Part shown: positions 26,801-39,154 of the stretch, piece after piece
How positions within the stretch are numbered: position 1 is the first letter of the stretch
Layout of the letters: each line of letters begins with the position of its first letter
Source: Fratercula arctica
Taxonomy: Eukaryota > Chordata > Aves > Charadriiformes > Alcidae
Direction of reading: 5' to 3'
Assembly: GCA_947846985.1 (NCBI GenBank)
Contig: CANTUZ010000001.1
Location: 184,038,455 to 184,102,454, forward strand
DNA length: 64,000 nt
The notes under the pieces: model-generated
Told to the model about the DNA's origin: nothing
Databases searched by the model: none
What the model saw: only the letters and a program-made list of their open reading frames with translations
Position numbers and translations under genes: made by a program

Positions 26801-29059
26801 TTCCCTCTAACCCTTTTTTATTCTTCTTTGGCTACTCAGAATCCTCTAACTGTTAAAAAAACCTCACACTTGCAGTATAGCATATACAATTTTTTTACTC
26901 TCTTGTCTGTAATTTCCAGTTGTGTAACTGAGACACGTGTATGGATAAATACAGTGCATGGATATATACAGTATATAGATACATATATACTCAGAGATAC
27001 ATATATACTCAGAAATTTAGTTACTGGAAGAACAGTATTCAACCTAGTTCCAGTAGATATTGCAACAGTACATATTTAAGGGGAGAGAAATTAAAATCTA
27101 AATTCACAGCTCAGTGGAGAGCATCCATGTGTACAACAGATAAATATAGATTACCCAACTGAGATTCCTAAATGCTTTGTATATAACCCAAATAAAGGTC
27201 CTAGTGGGTCTAAGGCAGAGAGCTTCTTGTTCCAAAAAGAGGCATATCAGCAGGTACTGGTTAGCTCAAGTGGCACATTGGCACTAGCACAAGGACTTGT
27301 TTGATGGGCAGGTTCCATAGCATGTTAAGCCAGATTTTTCTGGTATTAAACATCCTCTTATGAATTGTCTGGCAGTTCATTGGCGGTAAGGTTAAAGATG
27401 TCAACTTGTGAATTACTTTGACAGTGTATGTCATTTTATCCCCTGATAGGCACCAAAAAATCTCTAAGGTGACACCATCACTAGAAAATAATAATCTCAA
27501 ATGCATATTTTATGTTCATGCTTTGATTATAAACTGAAAGTCACTACGGCATTTACAATCTGTCTACAGTTACACAAACCCAGGAGAGTTTACTGCTATT
27601 TTAGGACCTGGGAAGCTTCAGGCATAGACAACTCAAAAAAGGAGCCCCAACAGTCCAAACAGATTTTTAACAAATTTGAGAGATGAAGATAAAATATGTC
27701 CCTACAGTACAATCCTGTAGCTCACAGATGACTTTAACATATGAAGTTATCTCACTGTATTGTGGCTTTTTCACAGTTCTGGAGGAGGGGTCTAGTGACT
27801 GTGGGTGATAAGAGAAGAAGTGGTGAATCAGGGCATCATAGTCTTTTTCCAACTTTTCCTCTGAGGAGAGATATCCACCCAGTTTAGGATATCTTTCTCA
27901 GTCTGTTGGTACAGCTATATTAACAATATGTGCGAAGAAGGCAACCAGTCACCCACCCACCTTCTTTTCCTCTCCCTTCACCCGTCCACTAGTCCTTCTA
28001 GTTGCACAGGCTTTCCACTTCACACTGGTGCTTGCTTTAAGGCAACTGGCACAGGAATATAAAGAAGTCATTTGTGCCTACTGTTTTGTTGTTGTTTTTT
28101 ACCTATTCCATCATCTTTAATTGATTTTTTTTTCTGGGAACAGAACAAATTAATCTGAAAGAAATGTCCCAGTAAAACTGGGCTAAGGAGAAGTATTATC
28201 ACCTAATGGTCCTTAATGTAGTATAGCTTAGTACTAATTACTCATTACTCAGGAGTCTGGACTGCATTCAGTGCAGACATTAATTCCCATTACTTGCGCG
28301 CTCAGAAGGCACAACACTACAGGCATTAGGACTTAAAAGATTTTTTTCTCTTCTCCTGTTTTGTTTTTCCATGGACTTATAAAAAGGACCAGTAGGTTTA
28401 ATGAGTTACAAGCCATTGGAAATAATCACAGCATTTCTTCTGCACTTCCTCTCCTTCCAACCAAAGCTGATTTTTGGAACACAAGCCACATGCATTAGAA
28501 CCCAGGCATTACTTTAACTCACAATTTTATTCTGCAAAATGATAAGTACACTTCAGATGTGACTGTGTTTCTGACTGGTTTTGACAGTATGAATTTCTGA
28601 TGGTCATTTTCTGACAAGTGTATAAAGAACCTTACTTTGAAGACTTCGATCTGTGTTAAATTGGGATAAAGTTGGCCAATGAATGCAGAAGTTGCTAATA
28701 ATTTACTAAGAAGGTGATGCTGCAGACCTGCAAACAAGGAACTGGAGAAGCCTCCACTCCTTAAACATCGTATGAAGAAAAATTGTTAAATCTATAGTTA
28801 ATATTAAACCCAGTATTGGCTTAATGTAAAATTTAATGCTTGATTTACAGATTCATTACATATCAAAGCTAAAGGAATGAATTTATAAATACCCTTGAAA
28901 AGGAAATGAAAGACCAGTTGATCGTTTGATGGTGCTGCTAAGTTACTAGAAAACCCAATTTTGGAGAGTTTCATAAGGACCTCATGATAATGAGTAACCA
29001 GAGAATGAAAATGGTACATAGAATTCAGTGTAAATGAATATTAAAAATGTGGAAAAGCT
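23872..29059. other. AT-rich non-coding stretch
   Basis: No gene or dispersed repeat is recognised apart from the tandem repeat at 26,978-27,013, which is listed separately. A T run lies at about 24,097-24,109. Confidence 0.6.
26978..27013 (+). repeat. 18-bp unit, two exact copies
   Basis: GATACATATATACTCAGA is repeated exactly in tandem within an AT-rich alternating tract that starts near 26,960. Confidence 0.95.
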
Positions 29060-29812
29060 CTTAAACTTCTAGATGCAATACTAGACCGTGAACTAAATAT
29101 TTCCATTTAGGAAAAAGAACTAGAATATTTCAATGGAAACATGCAGTGATGAGCAGGTACCAGCAAAGTAAACTGAATCACAAAAAATGAACAAAAAATA
29201 AACCAGAAAATGTCATTCTACAACTGTAGAAAAAGAACATCTGTATCTTGGATACTGTTTGCACTATTGCTTCCCCAGACAGGGATAGCAAGGGTGGTCA
29301 GACAGACAGACCGGCTTCAGTGTGAGGAATGGCTAGCGGGATTATAGCATTTAGCCTGGGAAAAATGGTTACAAAGAGAACATGAGAAAAGTCTGTGGAA
29401 TCCTAAGGGACTTGGAAAAGCTAAACAGAGATTTTTAACTACCTTTACATAAACCAGAAAGAACCTACACAAAATTAGGCTGATTCAGGACCGGTCTGTA
29501 TAAAATATAGCTGTGAAATTCTTTGGCATGCTACACCGTGCATGCTAAAATTTTTATGTGGATTGTGAAAGTAGTTGAACAAATTCGTGGAAGAAAAATT
29601 CCTCACCAGCTAATAAGGCCAAAACTGCCACCACTCGGTTAGGATTCCTGAACTGTAACTGCTAGAGGCTATATTGGGAAAGCATCACTACTGGCTTGTT
29701 GTGTTCTTATATGTGTCTCTGATCTCTGCTATTGTCTACTATCTTAGACAGAGTCCATGGATAGACTAACATTTTTTCTGATCCAGCGTGGTCATTTTTA
29801 TGTTCTCTTCTT
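29060..29812 (+). mobile_element. very old CR1/L3-type LINE 3' remnant
   Basis: The order of diverged blocks follows the 3' part of ancient amniote CR1/L3 elements. These are a CAATGGAAACATGCAGTGA block near 29,133; AAATAAACCAGAAAATGTCATTCTACA near 29,197; a 'CATCTGTATCTTGGATACTGTTTGCA' block near 29,239; and a Phe-Ser-Leu-Glu-Lys-like block (TTTAGCCTGGGAAAAATGG) near 29,351. The end reads TGGATAGACTAACATTTTTTCTGATCCAGCGTGG and finishes in TTTTATGTTCTC, matching the 'ggctagatggaccattggtctgaccca...ttcttatgttct' terminus of this group. The frame is heavily broken. This is a much older layer than the octamer-tailed CR1 copies. Confidence 0.6.
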
Positions 29813-32800
29813 TCATCTTCTTAAAAAAAAAATCTGCTTTGACAGTCCATGAGCTTAGTCCTTTTTAATCTGTTGACATCTCTAGAGACAGCTTTTTTAA
29901 TCCAAAAATCAGCAGAAAAAGCATAAAATTTAAACAAGTCTCTTCCCAGCACCACAAGAACAATTTTAACAATTACTTTGCTATACACCATAAATAATTA
30001 TATATTAATAACCACATAGATCTCAACTAAGGTGGCCCCAACTCTAGCTGACAAAAAGGAGTGTATAATTTTGATTTGAAACTTTTGAAATACATGGATT
30101 CAGTTCTTGGTTTTCTAGGGAGCCCAGTGGCATTTAGTTGTATTTAAGGGACCGAGGGGTATTTTCCTCAGCTAAATTTGGCCCTCAGCTAAATTTGGCC
30201 TTTAGCTAAGTATAGGAAGCTAATCTCTTTGTGGGCACTTTTGAGTTGATGACACTTTATTTGTCAAGTAGAGCTTTAATTTACTTGCTCTTATAATGTG
30301 TCTAACCCATAGGGCAGGTGCACCACATGGTATGCCCCATAGTCCTGCTTCCCAGATCATCCTGATAAAGAAAGCTCTTGAAAGGTGTTTTCACTGCTGT
30401 CCTGCCTAAGCACCACATTTTTTGCCGTTGGAAGTCAGTTGAAGTAGGGTCAGAGGAGACATGAACACTTTGACCGCATTCTGGATGTATGTCAAAATAA
30501 CACCTGCATGCACACCCAAGTCAGGAGCTCTAAGGCTCTCCCATGTTCCATATGTGTATGTATGCAGCCTGATTTAATATGACTCCTCAAGGGCGCTGAA
30601 GGTTGTTTTTTGGAGGCTATATTTAGTGGCCTTATAGCAGCATCCTAACTCAATTAATTAAGGTTGTTGTTCAAATACATGTAATATGATAGTCCTCCTT
30701 CTAGAGTCTGATCTAAAGCCTAAAATAAAGAAAAAAAAAAGAGAAAAAAAAAGAGAGGAAAAACATGGATATAGGATGCAAAGGGAATTGCTTTTATCAG
30801 GAATTGCTTTTTTCAGGATTACTAAGTTTTCCAGGCTGACAACTTGAAGGGACAACATTCTTCATAGGTCAGAATAAACCATTACTTACGGGCTGTTTTC
30901 TTATGAAACTCTTCTCCAAATAAAGATGACTAAGTCAAATGTAACATTTCATTCCCACTCTATGTAGAATCATATTATTTCTTTCCTGTGGTGTTTTTCC
31001 TGAAACTAGGCAAAGAATAGCTTACAGACCTCAAGGTGATTTCAGACCCATAAAAAATTAAAGAGCAGGAACTTCAGAGCACAGGAGATAGTCCTTTGGT
31101 AAAGAAACCTGAAAACAGTCCCACTGACAACATCTCTTTATTTTCAGAGAGAAGAAATTTGTTGGTGTATTTGGCAACAGATACAAAATTCCTTTTCTGT
31201 CCTGTTGACATTTCTATAAGCTCAACTCTGCATACTGTTTGTAAACAAAGTCTTATTTTTTATATAAGAAGACATACAGTAAATCTCTCTTTCACTTTAA
31301 AAGCCCTTCCACTTCATTATATTTTGAAAACCTACACTGAGCTGTGACTGAAATCTATGGGAGCTTTATCATTTACTTAAAGGAAAGCAGGATTAGGTCC
31401 TTATTGATTGAGTGTGATTAATACGTATGATGCTTCTGGAGTTAGTTCAGCTTCTTCAGACTTGTTTTTATACCTGACTGTAGGAATAGAACAACAAAGA
31501 TCTGCATTTCTTTGCATACCACTCAACAGACATTCCACTCATCAAGTTTTCCTTTTCCATTGTCAGATCTAAACAGAGCTCTTTTGATAGGAGATTACTG
31601 GTGCTGACATTAGCTGATCATTTATAAAAACAACCTCAACACCTTGAATGCACCTTTAAAAAAAGAAAAGAGTACGTGGTTTCAATTCTGAATAGAAGAG
31701 TAATCATTCTGTTTTATCTGTATGCCAGAAAGCACAATTCCAACTTGCTTTCATGGAGGGGAATTTGGTGATGTGTGTTACTGCCCTGAGGCCTATTTCC
31801 ACATACTGTCTAGCTCTGACTATGAAGCCTTGTACAAAAATATTTAGTTTTGCAGTGCCTTAGGGGACTTACTTTTAATGGAGTCAGTAGGGAATGCTCT
31901 GTATTTCTCCATAAAAAAAGGCACAGTTTTTCTAAGTTTATAAATAGCTGTGGATCTCTTTTATTAAACATTATATTTACCATAGAAACATGAATTTCTA
32001 TGGTTTGGTGATTGTTTCATGATGCATCCAGTCATGTTCCATTGTTATTAAAGTAGTATAGATGCAAGCATATAGTTTGATTCAGTATTATTAAAGATTA
32101 CACTGATTTTAGAATTTGTAAACCAGCTAGTTTTTGTTTGATTATTTTATGTATTTTGCCATGAAAAATGGAATTATCTTGGACCTAAAAGGTTCATGAA
32201 TAAGTACACAGAAATTTAATCCTTGAGCATACTTTTTAGCTTTTCTGGGATTGAACTGGAGACTCTTCAGGTGTGGTCTCCAAGATTGCTTCTGGCACTT
32301 TGTCCTTACAGGAAGGGGTTTTGTTTCTATTTTGCTACTTCCAAATATGATTTGCTGAAGTTAAAGAAATACATGAGGTTTAAAGATAATTCAGCTAAAG
32401 CTGGGTAAATACAGCTTTTTATAACACAAGTGGAAGTTGGTATGGTCAGGGTGGTCAATACTATTATCTGCTGTTATGTAAGCCAAACCTTCATTGTGTC
32501 ATTCTTACCTTTTACCGAGATAACTGCTGAAACCAACAAAGACAGACTTCTTTGAGTGTGATTCGGTAAAGTCATGTGGTGTAAGGGAATGCAGAATCAC
32601 ATCTAGTTCTACAATGAGCTGCAGACCCTCTATAGGCTGCTATGGTTTTATCTCATGTTGATTCTAATCTAATAGGTTTTACAGATAAAGCAAGGACCCC
32701 GTTTGTTTTCGGGCTGTGTTGTGCTGGCTCTGACCCTGGTGACTTTTGCCAAGTAGAATTTCCAATATCACTGCATCACCCTACAGACCCTACAACATGC

Positions 32801-34988
32801 CCGCAAGCAAAGAGGGATTTGATTCCTAACATTTTTCATTAAAATTTACTCTGATAACTTTGTCTATAGTTATTAGCTAAGCTTCTGAGTAGTGTGAACA
32901 GGTGGTGTGCTCAATCTGCTCCAGATATATTCTAACACACCACGGACCAGATTACGATACTCTCACCCACAACAAGAGCGCATTTTTTTCTGCACATGCT
33001 CTTCAACCACTGGAACTTCTTGTGGAGTAACATGCTATAGTGTTTCATAGCCTGAGCGTAGAATGGCTTGGCCTATCTGAGGTGCTGGCTGAGCTCTGTC
33101 AATAATGATAGCTTTTCCTGCTGTATTCCTGTAAATTTGTCATTATCCTTTTCTCCCTCCCTCATTCTTAAGGGTAGATGAAAAAAAAGAACCCTGCACA
33201 GGATTAAAATACCTGGTTATAGGTTGAGCAACCCTGCACACCATAAGGGCTATGCATATATAAGGGCTATTATATATGCTATGCATTTATAGGTATATTA
33301 CGCTTACCATTATGGAGTACTACTAACTGCATTTGGTTTTGGTTTGGGTTTTTTTTTGTTTTTTTTGTTTTTTTTTTCCTTTTGATTTATTTCCTTGAAC
33401 TCTCTTTTGCCAGACAGTATTTGTGTAATTTTCAGTTTCACTTCTTCGGTTTCTCAGGCTCACATTCTGTATTTTCTTTTGATTCAAAGGAATATCAGTA
33501 GTTTGTTAGTAGAATACTGTTTCAGGCTTATTAATATATATGATGCTTTCTCTTACCCCTCTTTTTCAGTTTCTTGACATTTACTTTTGTAGTTACTTTT
33601 TGGCAGACAAAGAAAGGGATGGCATGGTTACCAAATCTTTGGAGTAGAAGCAGAGAGTGGAGGAGAAAGTCAATGTGGAAACCTCAAGTGTAGAATCACA
33701 AGATCTGAAAGAGAAAGGAGAAGTAATATGGGAAAAAATATAAAATGTCTGTTGATCCCTGCTAGTGATACTGGAATAAAATATGAAACATACAAGGGAA
33801 TTTGAGAAACTGAGCTATGAAAGATGGTAGTAAAAAAATTGTTAGGAGAAAATGGCTTGTAATTTTGAGACTGGTGAAAACTTCAGAATGCAGCATAATG
33901 AGATGGAGAACACAATACCAAAAGTACAATTTTTCTCCTCTGAGAAAATAAATATCAAGGAACGGACATAGGTAAGATGGGGAAGCGTGGTAAATCTGTC
34001 TCATCAACAGAAGGATTAGGAGGCTAACAGGTAGACTTCATTTCCCATGACAGGGGATAAAACACAGTATGAAATAACATATTCTGAGCTGAGGAAGTTA
34101 CCTGAGCTACATATTCTGAGCTATCAGGACAGGTAAAACTTAGACTGTGATCTTAACCTCACTTGCTGTGATTACAAAAATATTCAAAGCATTTTATTCT
34201 GTACAGATAAGATGGATGGAAAGCACAGACCTAAGCCTGAAAATGGTGTGCTAAATTTACACACACTGAAAGGGAACCATTAGATGAACAGAGCAAAATA
34301 TTATCCAACTTACACTGGCATTACACGTTAAAGCATAGACTGATTAATCTCCTCTTGTGCCAAATAAATAAACTTCAGTGTTATTAGGAGTCAGCTACTA
34401 AGTGACAGTGAGGTTGCATTCCTGAATCTAAAAGTAAAGATCAACAAAGCAATGACTTCAGAAAATTTGAGGCGTGGAAAAAAGTTAAAAGTCTGAAGTG
34501 TCCTGTCAATAACCATGATGAAAATCTGGAGTAATCCAAACTAGTGAACCTTTGTTAATATTATACTTCTACCAGAAATGTTAAAGTCGAACCCTGCATC
34601 TCCACCAATGTTGCTGTTTTTAATCCAGGTTTATTAATAAGGATTTACTCGGATCAAAGTCAAAACCACTGCTTATATAAGTGGAAAAGTACTAAATAAT
34701 TAAAAAAAAAAAAAGAAAAAATGAATGATTTAGAAGTGTTTACAACTAGTGCAGCCTACACTTTAAAAATATCATAGAAATAAAGAAATAATAAATTTTG
34801 TCAAAAATGAAAGCTTTCCATAAAAGCGTAGGAGGTCTTTGTAGAGATCTTTGGAGTCAGTTGCATACCCCTATTTGTGTGTTTGTCATGAGGCTGGAAA
34901 TGGTTACTAATATCAGGGTAGATCTAAACGATGCACTGCATCCTGTGCCAGCATATGAGCTGGCATACTGACTTTGGTTATGATTGTC
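29813..34988. other. AT-rich non-coding stretch
   Basis: No gene is supported. It contains the 17-bp duplication at 30,167-30,200, A-rich runs at about 30,731-30,752, and T-rich runs at about 33,350-33,377. A purine-rich strand spans about 33,600-34,000. Otherwise nothing is recognised. Confidence 0.6.
30167..30200 (+). repeat. 17-bp unit, two exact copies
   Basis: CTCAGCTAAATTTGGCC occurs twice in tandem, followed by a degraded third start (TTTAGCTAAG). Confidence 0.95.
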
Positions 34989-35521
34989 TGTGGTGGGTTG
35001 ACCCCAGCCAGCAGCTAAGCACCCACCAGCTGTTTGCTCAGTCCTCCCCACAGCAAGATGAGTGAGAATAAGAAAACTTGAGAAAAACTTGTGGGTTGAG
35101 CTAAAGACAGCTTAATAAGTGAAGGAAAGAGGGAAAAAAAATTTAAAAAAGTGATGCAAAGGCAATCACTCATCACCTCCCACAAGCAGACCAATGCCCA
35201 GCCTGTCTCTGAGCAATGGCTAGTTTGAAAAAGCCAAACTCCCAACTTCTTTGTTGCTGAGCATGATGTTATATGGCTTGGAATATCCTTTTGGTCAATT
35301 TGGGTCAGCTGTCCTGATTGTGTTCCCTCCCAGCCTCCTGCCCGCTCCCAGCCTACTTGCTGATAGTGGGGCAGAGCGAGAAACAGAGAAAGCCTTGGCG
35401 CAATTGCTCGGCAATAGCTAAAACATTGGTTTTTATCAACACTGCTTAGTCACAGACTCAAAACAGCATCATACAGGCTGCTGTGAAGAAAGCTAACCAC
35501 ATCCCAGCCAGATCCACTACA
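34989..35521. mobile_element. solo LTR of an avian endogenous retrovirus
   Basis: A 533-bp block with the TG...CA ends expected of an LTR starts TGTGGTGGGTTGACC and ends GATCCACTACA. Internal blocks recalled from a common bird LTR group are present: TTATATGGCTTGGAATATCC, TTTGGGTCAGCTGTCCTG, and GCTGTGAAGAAAGCTAACCACATCCCAGCC. The five bases on either side are TTGTC (34,984-34,988) and TTCTC (35,522-35,526), a likely target-site duplication with one mismatch. A 5-bp duplication would fit a class III/ERVL-like element, but I cannot fix the class or the orientation. No gag, pol or env sequence adjoins it, so it is a solo LTR left by LTR-LTR recombination. Confidence 0.8.
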
Positions 35522-37639
35522 TTCTCTCATCACAGGAACTTTACACTTTGAAATGTGTAATGGCAGTGGTGTTCATCTAAGCCATAAAAGGCATGGACAC
35601 CAATCAAAGTTATTACCGATGACAGTCACTACCACACAAAAGATATTCTCGAAATATGTAAATGCTAAATGGCACCTCTTAGGAGAACTGGATAGTAAAA
35701 GACATATCAATATAGCCCTTCGAGTATTTTTAATATTCTGCTCAAATTTCATTTTGTCCCTTTCGTCCTTTCTTCCGTGGAAGGTATGTCTTGCCGACAT
35801 AAGTAATCTTACGTGCCACATACAGGAAGATAGGGGATTAACATGGGAGATCTAACCAATCTTCCAGAAATACCTATGCTTGGCTGCCTGCTCCTTCCTC
35901 CTGCTGGAGCTTACTGCTCCCCGAGGAGGGAAGACAGAACAAAGTGCCTGCTCGTGCCTTAGCCATGGGGTGCAGAGTCTGTCATCTATCTTAAAACCAT
36001 CTCTGCGTGCCACTTAAGTTAAGCTGCAGGATGCTGTACAGACACAGCTGAAGCAGAAGCACAAAATCCTTCCAGCAGATTCTATTGCAGGGGGAGTAAT
36101 TTCTGAGAGAAGCAGCCAGAGACTCCTTGGACTGACACATTAGGTTTCACAAGTGCTTTTCTGTCTGTGCCCCTGTATAATACATTGGAGTAATCATTAA
36201 GTTATCCTCACTTTCTTGGTGATCAAAATGGTTTGGAAAGCATTATGGGCTGTTTAATACAGGGTGATTTTCAGTGCTTATGACATTTATTAATCTGTAA
36301 AACAAATGATGCATCTCTTATAGCTTTGCATCTCTTCATTCATCAGCTGAATGATTAAAGTTCCTGTCAATTCTACTATGGTAAACAGGGAAATCAAATC
36401 TTTACCTATACTGGAATAAACAAGACAACTTTTGTCCTTGCCTGAAGGGACAATGTCATTGCCTTGAGCTTACATCTATCATTACCATCAGTTAATTAGA
36501 ATGAAGAAAAGCTTTCAATGCCCCACTCTGATTTATCATTCAGGACTTCTTCAAGCATTAACACAACTGTCAATCATTTCAGTCCTTCAAAAATGTTTAT
36601 AAAAACTATTATAAGTATTTTTTCTGTAGGGTTCAGAGGCAGGAGGCAGTGAGTCCCTTCTGTGTACTGACAGTTGAGCTTTATCTCAAAAATGCTTTCT
36701 TAAGCTCCTTCTAATCTCATTTTATCTATTGAAATAATGTCATCTTTCTCTTGGAGAGGTAGCGCTTTGCTACTCCTGTTAAAGATATTCCTAAAAAGTT
36801 CTGATAAACAAAGAAATAAGACCTTTTAGATAAAGAGATACTTTATCTAAAAAATATATTTTTAAAGTATATTGATAAAACAGCTGCGTTATTTCATGCA
36901 ATAAAGTATTTAATTTTGGTATTATTTGTCAAAATAAAATGAATTCAAAGTTCTTGATCCTTAAAACCATGACTTCGGGTCAGTGAAGTCCAAAGAGCAA
37001 AGGTGTGAGCTTTCTCCAATCACAAACAAAAACAGCACACTTTCACTGGCATTTTTTCACTGCCTTTGATTTGTTGGGGATAAATATTTTCTTTCTTTTG
37101 GGATGTAAAAGAGGGCTGATGAGAGAATAATATGTGATGGGAAACTATGGGTGAGTGAAACTGCAACCAGCTGTGGAAATGCTAGCTGCTGGGAAAAGGC
37201 AGTCACCACACAAAATTAATTCCCATTCTACACAGGCCAAAAATCACCTCTGGAAATTATATCCTGTGTGTAAACTCTGTGGGTGTTCACATATACACAT
37301 AAAATTGAGCAAACGAGACTTGCTTACAAATGCCAAATCATCCTACTGTAACCTTAGTCGTTTATAAATAAATGCTTGATTATAATCCTGGAGTGGATTT
37401 CTAAGAGCAGAGAACATTGAAAACTGTTTTGAGCAACCTTTAGCCTCTATTCGGAGTATTCCAAAAATCAAATGTCATATACATCAACTTCAAACACAGC
37501 ACTTCAACACAGACCCGCTTTACCATAAAATCCACCATAACAAGCTCTCTGATTTTTTTGTATTTTATTTACAATTTTAAAATGGGGAATAACAACCTGC
37601 AATAGAGGTGTAACAATGATAAGTTTCAAGATATAGAGA
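35522..37639. other. non-coding stretch with possible conserved regulatory DNA (about 36.2-36.6 kb)
   Basis: No gene. About 36,230-36,620 lacks repeats and has the texture of a conserved AT-rich enhancer, with ATTAATC, ACAATG and TTAATTAG motifs and the PBX/PREP-type site listed separately. Conservation cannot be seen from one sequence. Confidence 0.4.
36567..36576 (-). promoter_or_regulatory. candidate PBX-PREP/MEIS composite site
   Basis: The plus strand reads CTGTCAATCA, the exact reverse complement of TGATTGACAG, the known decameric site bound by PBX with PREP/MEIS TALE homeoproteins. An exact match to one given decamer is expected about 0.1 times by chance in this window over both strands. 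It lies in a repeat-free AT-rich block with TAATTA (36,492-36,497) about 75 bases upstream on the plus strand. Function is inferred only. Confidence 0.25.
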
Positions 37640-38250
37640 AAGAATGAGCTGTGTAAAGTAGCAGTATCCTTTACTAGACCCATGGCCGTAGATGGAAGAA
37701 AAAAGACAAAGTTTCGGGCACATAAGCCCTCCAGATGTAAACCAGCAGTAGAAGTAACATAGTTCAGACTAAGTATAGGCTGGGAATAATTACTCTCAGT
37801 TTAACTTAATTGTGTTAATAAGACAATCCAAGAAGAAAACTATGTGTTTGGAACCTATGAGACATAAAAGCATGACAGCAAAGGGGAGAAACAGTGTTTG
37901 GATCACTGTGAGACAGAGACACACATCATTGCCTCCTGCAGCTGGAAGCAGCGCAAATTATAACATGCCACGAAACCAGTGTTTCTACCAAATCCCCTAT
38001 TTTTGGTGTGCAGTAGGATAAAAAATTGTAGTTCCCAGCCTCTTCTTCTGAGACTGAAGTTGCTTTGAGTTTATTGCTCTTCCTTGAAGATCAGGACTGA
38101 GATGTCAGAGATGGTGTGGTTGTTTAGTGGAAAGTGTTCCCCCTATTGCTAACCAGATGTTTCTGTTCTTTATTGCCTCTCTGTCAGTTTATTCTGCTTT
38201 GCAGCAGTTGTTTGATTTCATTCACAAAAGACATTTGACGCATCAGATGA
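37640..38250 (-). mobile_element. old dispersed amniote repeat, class uncertain
   Basis: On the minus strand the blocks run in the order I remember for a widespread amniote repeat. They are CATCTCTGACATCTCAGTCC (about 38,117-38,098); a CTGGGAACTACAATTTTTTATC block; GAAACACTGGTTTCGTGGCA (about 37,985-37,966); a GGAGGGCTTATGTGCCCGAAAC block (about 37,729-37,708); and GGTCTAGTAAAGGATAC (about 37,680-37,664). The last block corresponds to GGTCTAATAAAAGATA at 2.75 kb. No open frame is left. I cannot assign it to a LINE, Penelope or LTR class without a library search. Confidence 0.45.
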
Positions 38251-39154
38251 AGCGTTTCTAAAGTGTGAACACAGAGGGTCTAACTGCTCCTTTAGGGTTA
38301 GAGCGGACACCCCAGTGGCACTGCATATGTGTTGAACTAAACTGAGACAAAGAATTTTAACTGTCCTGTTTTTTCAGTCCACTGGTATGAAATTCAAAAC
38401 AACACGTATAAATTATCCTAGTTCCAGCATTTGCCACTCTTTTTGGTAAGTAGAAGTACTTTACTCATTATGTATTTCTGCAAACAAGGGTGACAGGTTT
38501 TGTATACCTGTTTTCATTTGAGTTATGTGGCATTTTGCTTCTGGTGTAGTGTTGTATATTCAGAATAAATTTGCTTTGACTATTTTCTTCATTGGTTGGT
38601 CTATAACATTAAATTTTAAGGTAAATTCCTGATATTTACTAAGCCATAAAACCAAAGGGAGACTGGTTTATGATTGCTGATGTTAGGCTTAAAGCATTTC
38701 TGTAAATGGGGTTATTCTTCATTGGGAACGCCACAACCAGCATTTTTTTTCAAAAGATCAATTAGAATTAAAAATGTTGTAATTCTACCATTTATAAATA
38801 CTAAAAAATAAAGGACTTGCTGCACATGAACTTTCTGATTGCTGTGCTAAGCCAAATAAGCGTCATTTTCTCTTTCAGACTGATACTTAATGCTGGCTAT
38901 TGAACAGTCATATCAATACTTGAGAAGAAATAACACAGGTGTGTGAAGAATTATTTAAATGCAGTAAAACAGGAGTTTTGCACTGAAGTAAATGAGAGAA
39001 AGCATGAAAGGGACATAATATTTCCTAAAAATACACACTATCTAATCATATTGACTTAATAGTTAAATCAATATAGCAATTGAACATCTTTCTAAGAGAA
39101 CAAAGGGGACACCTGAAAAAGAAGTATTGCAAAGGAGAACCTTAGGACATTTGT
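38251..39154. other. AT-rich non-coding stretch, nothing recognised
   Basis: No gene, repeat family or tandem structure is visible between the old repeat and the CR1 tail. Confidence 0.6.
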
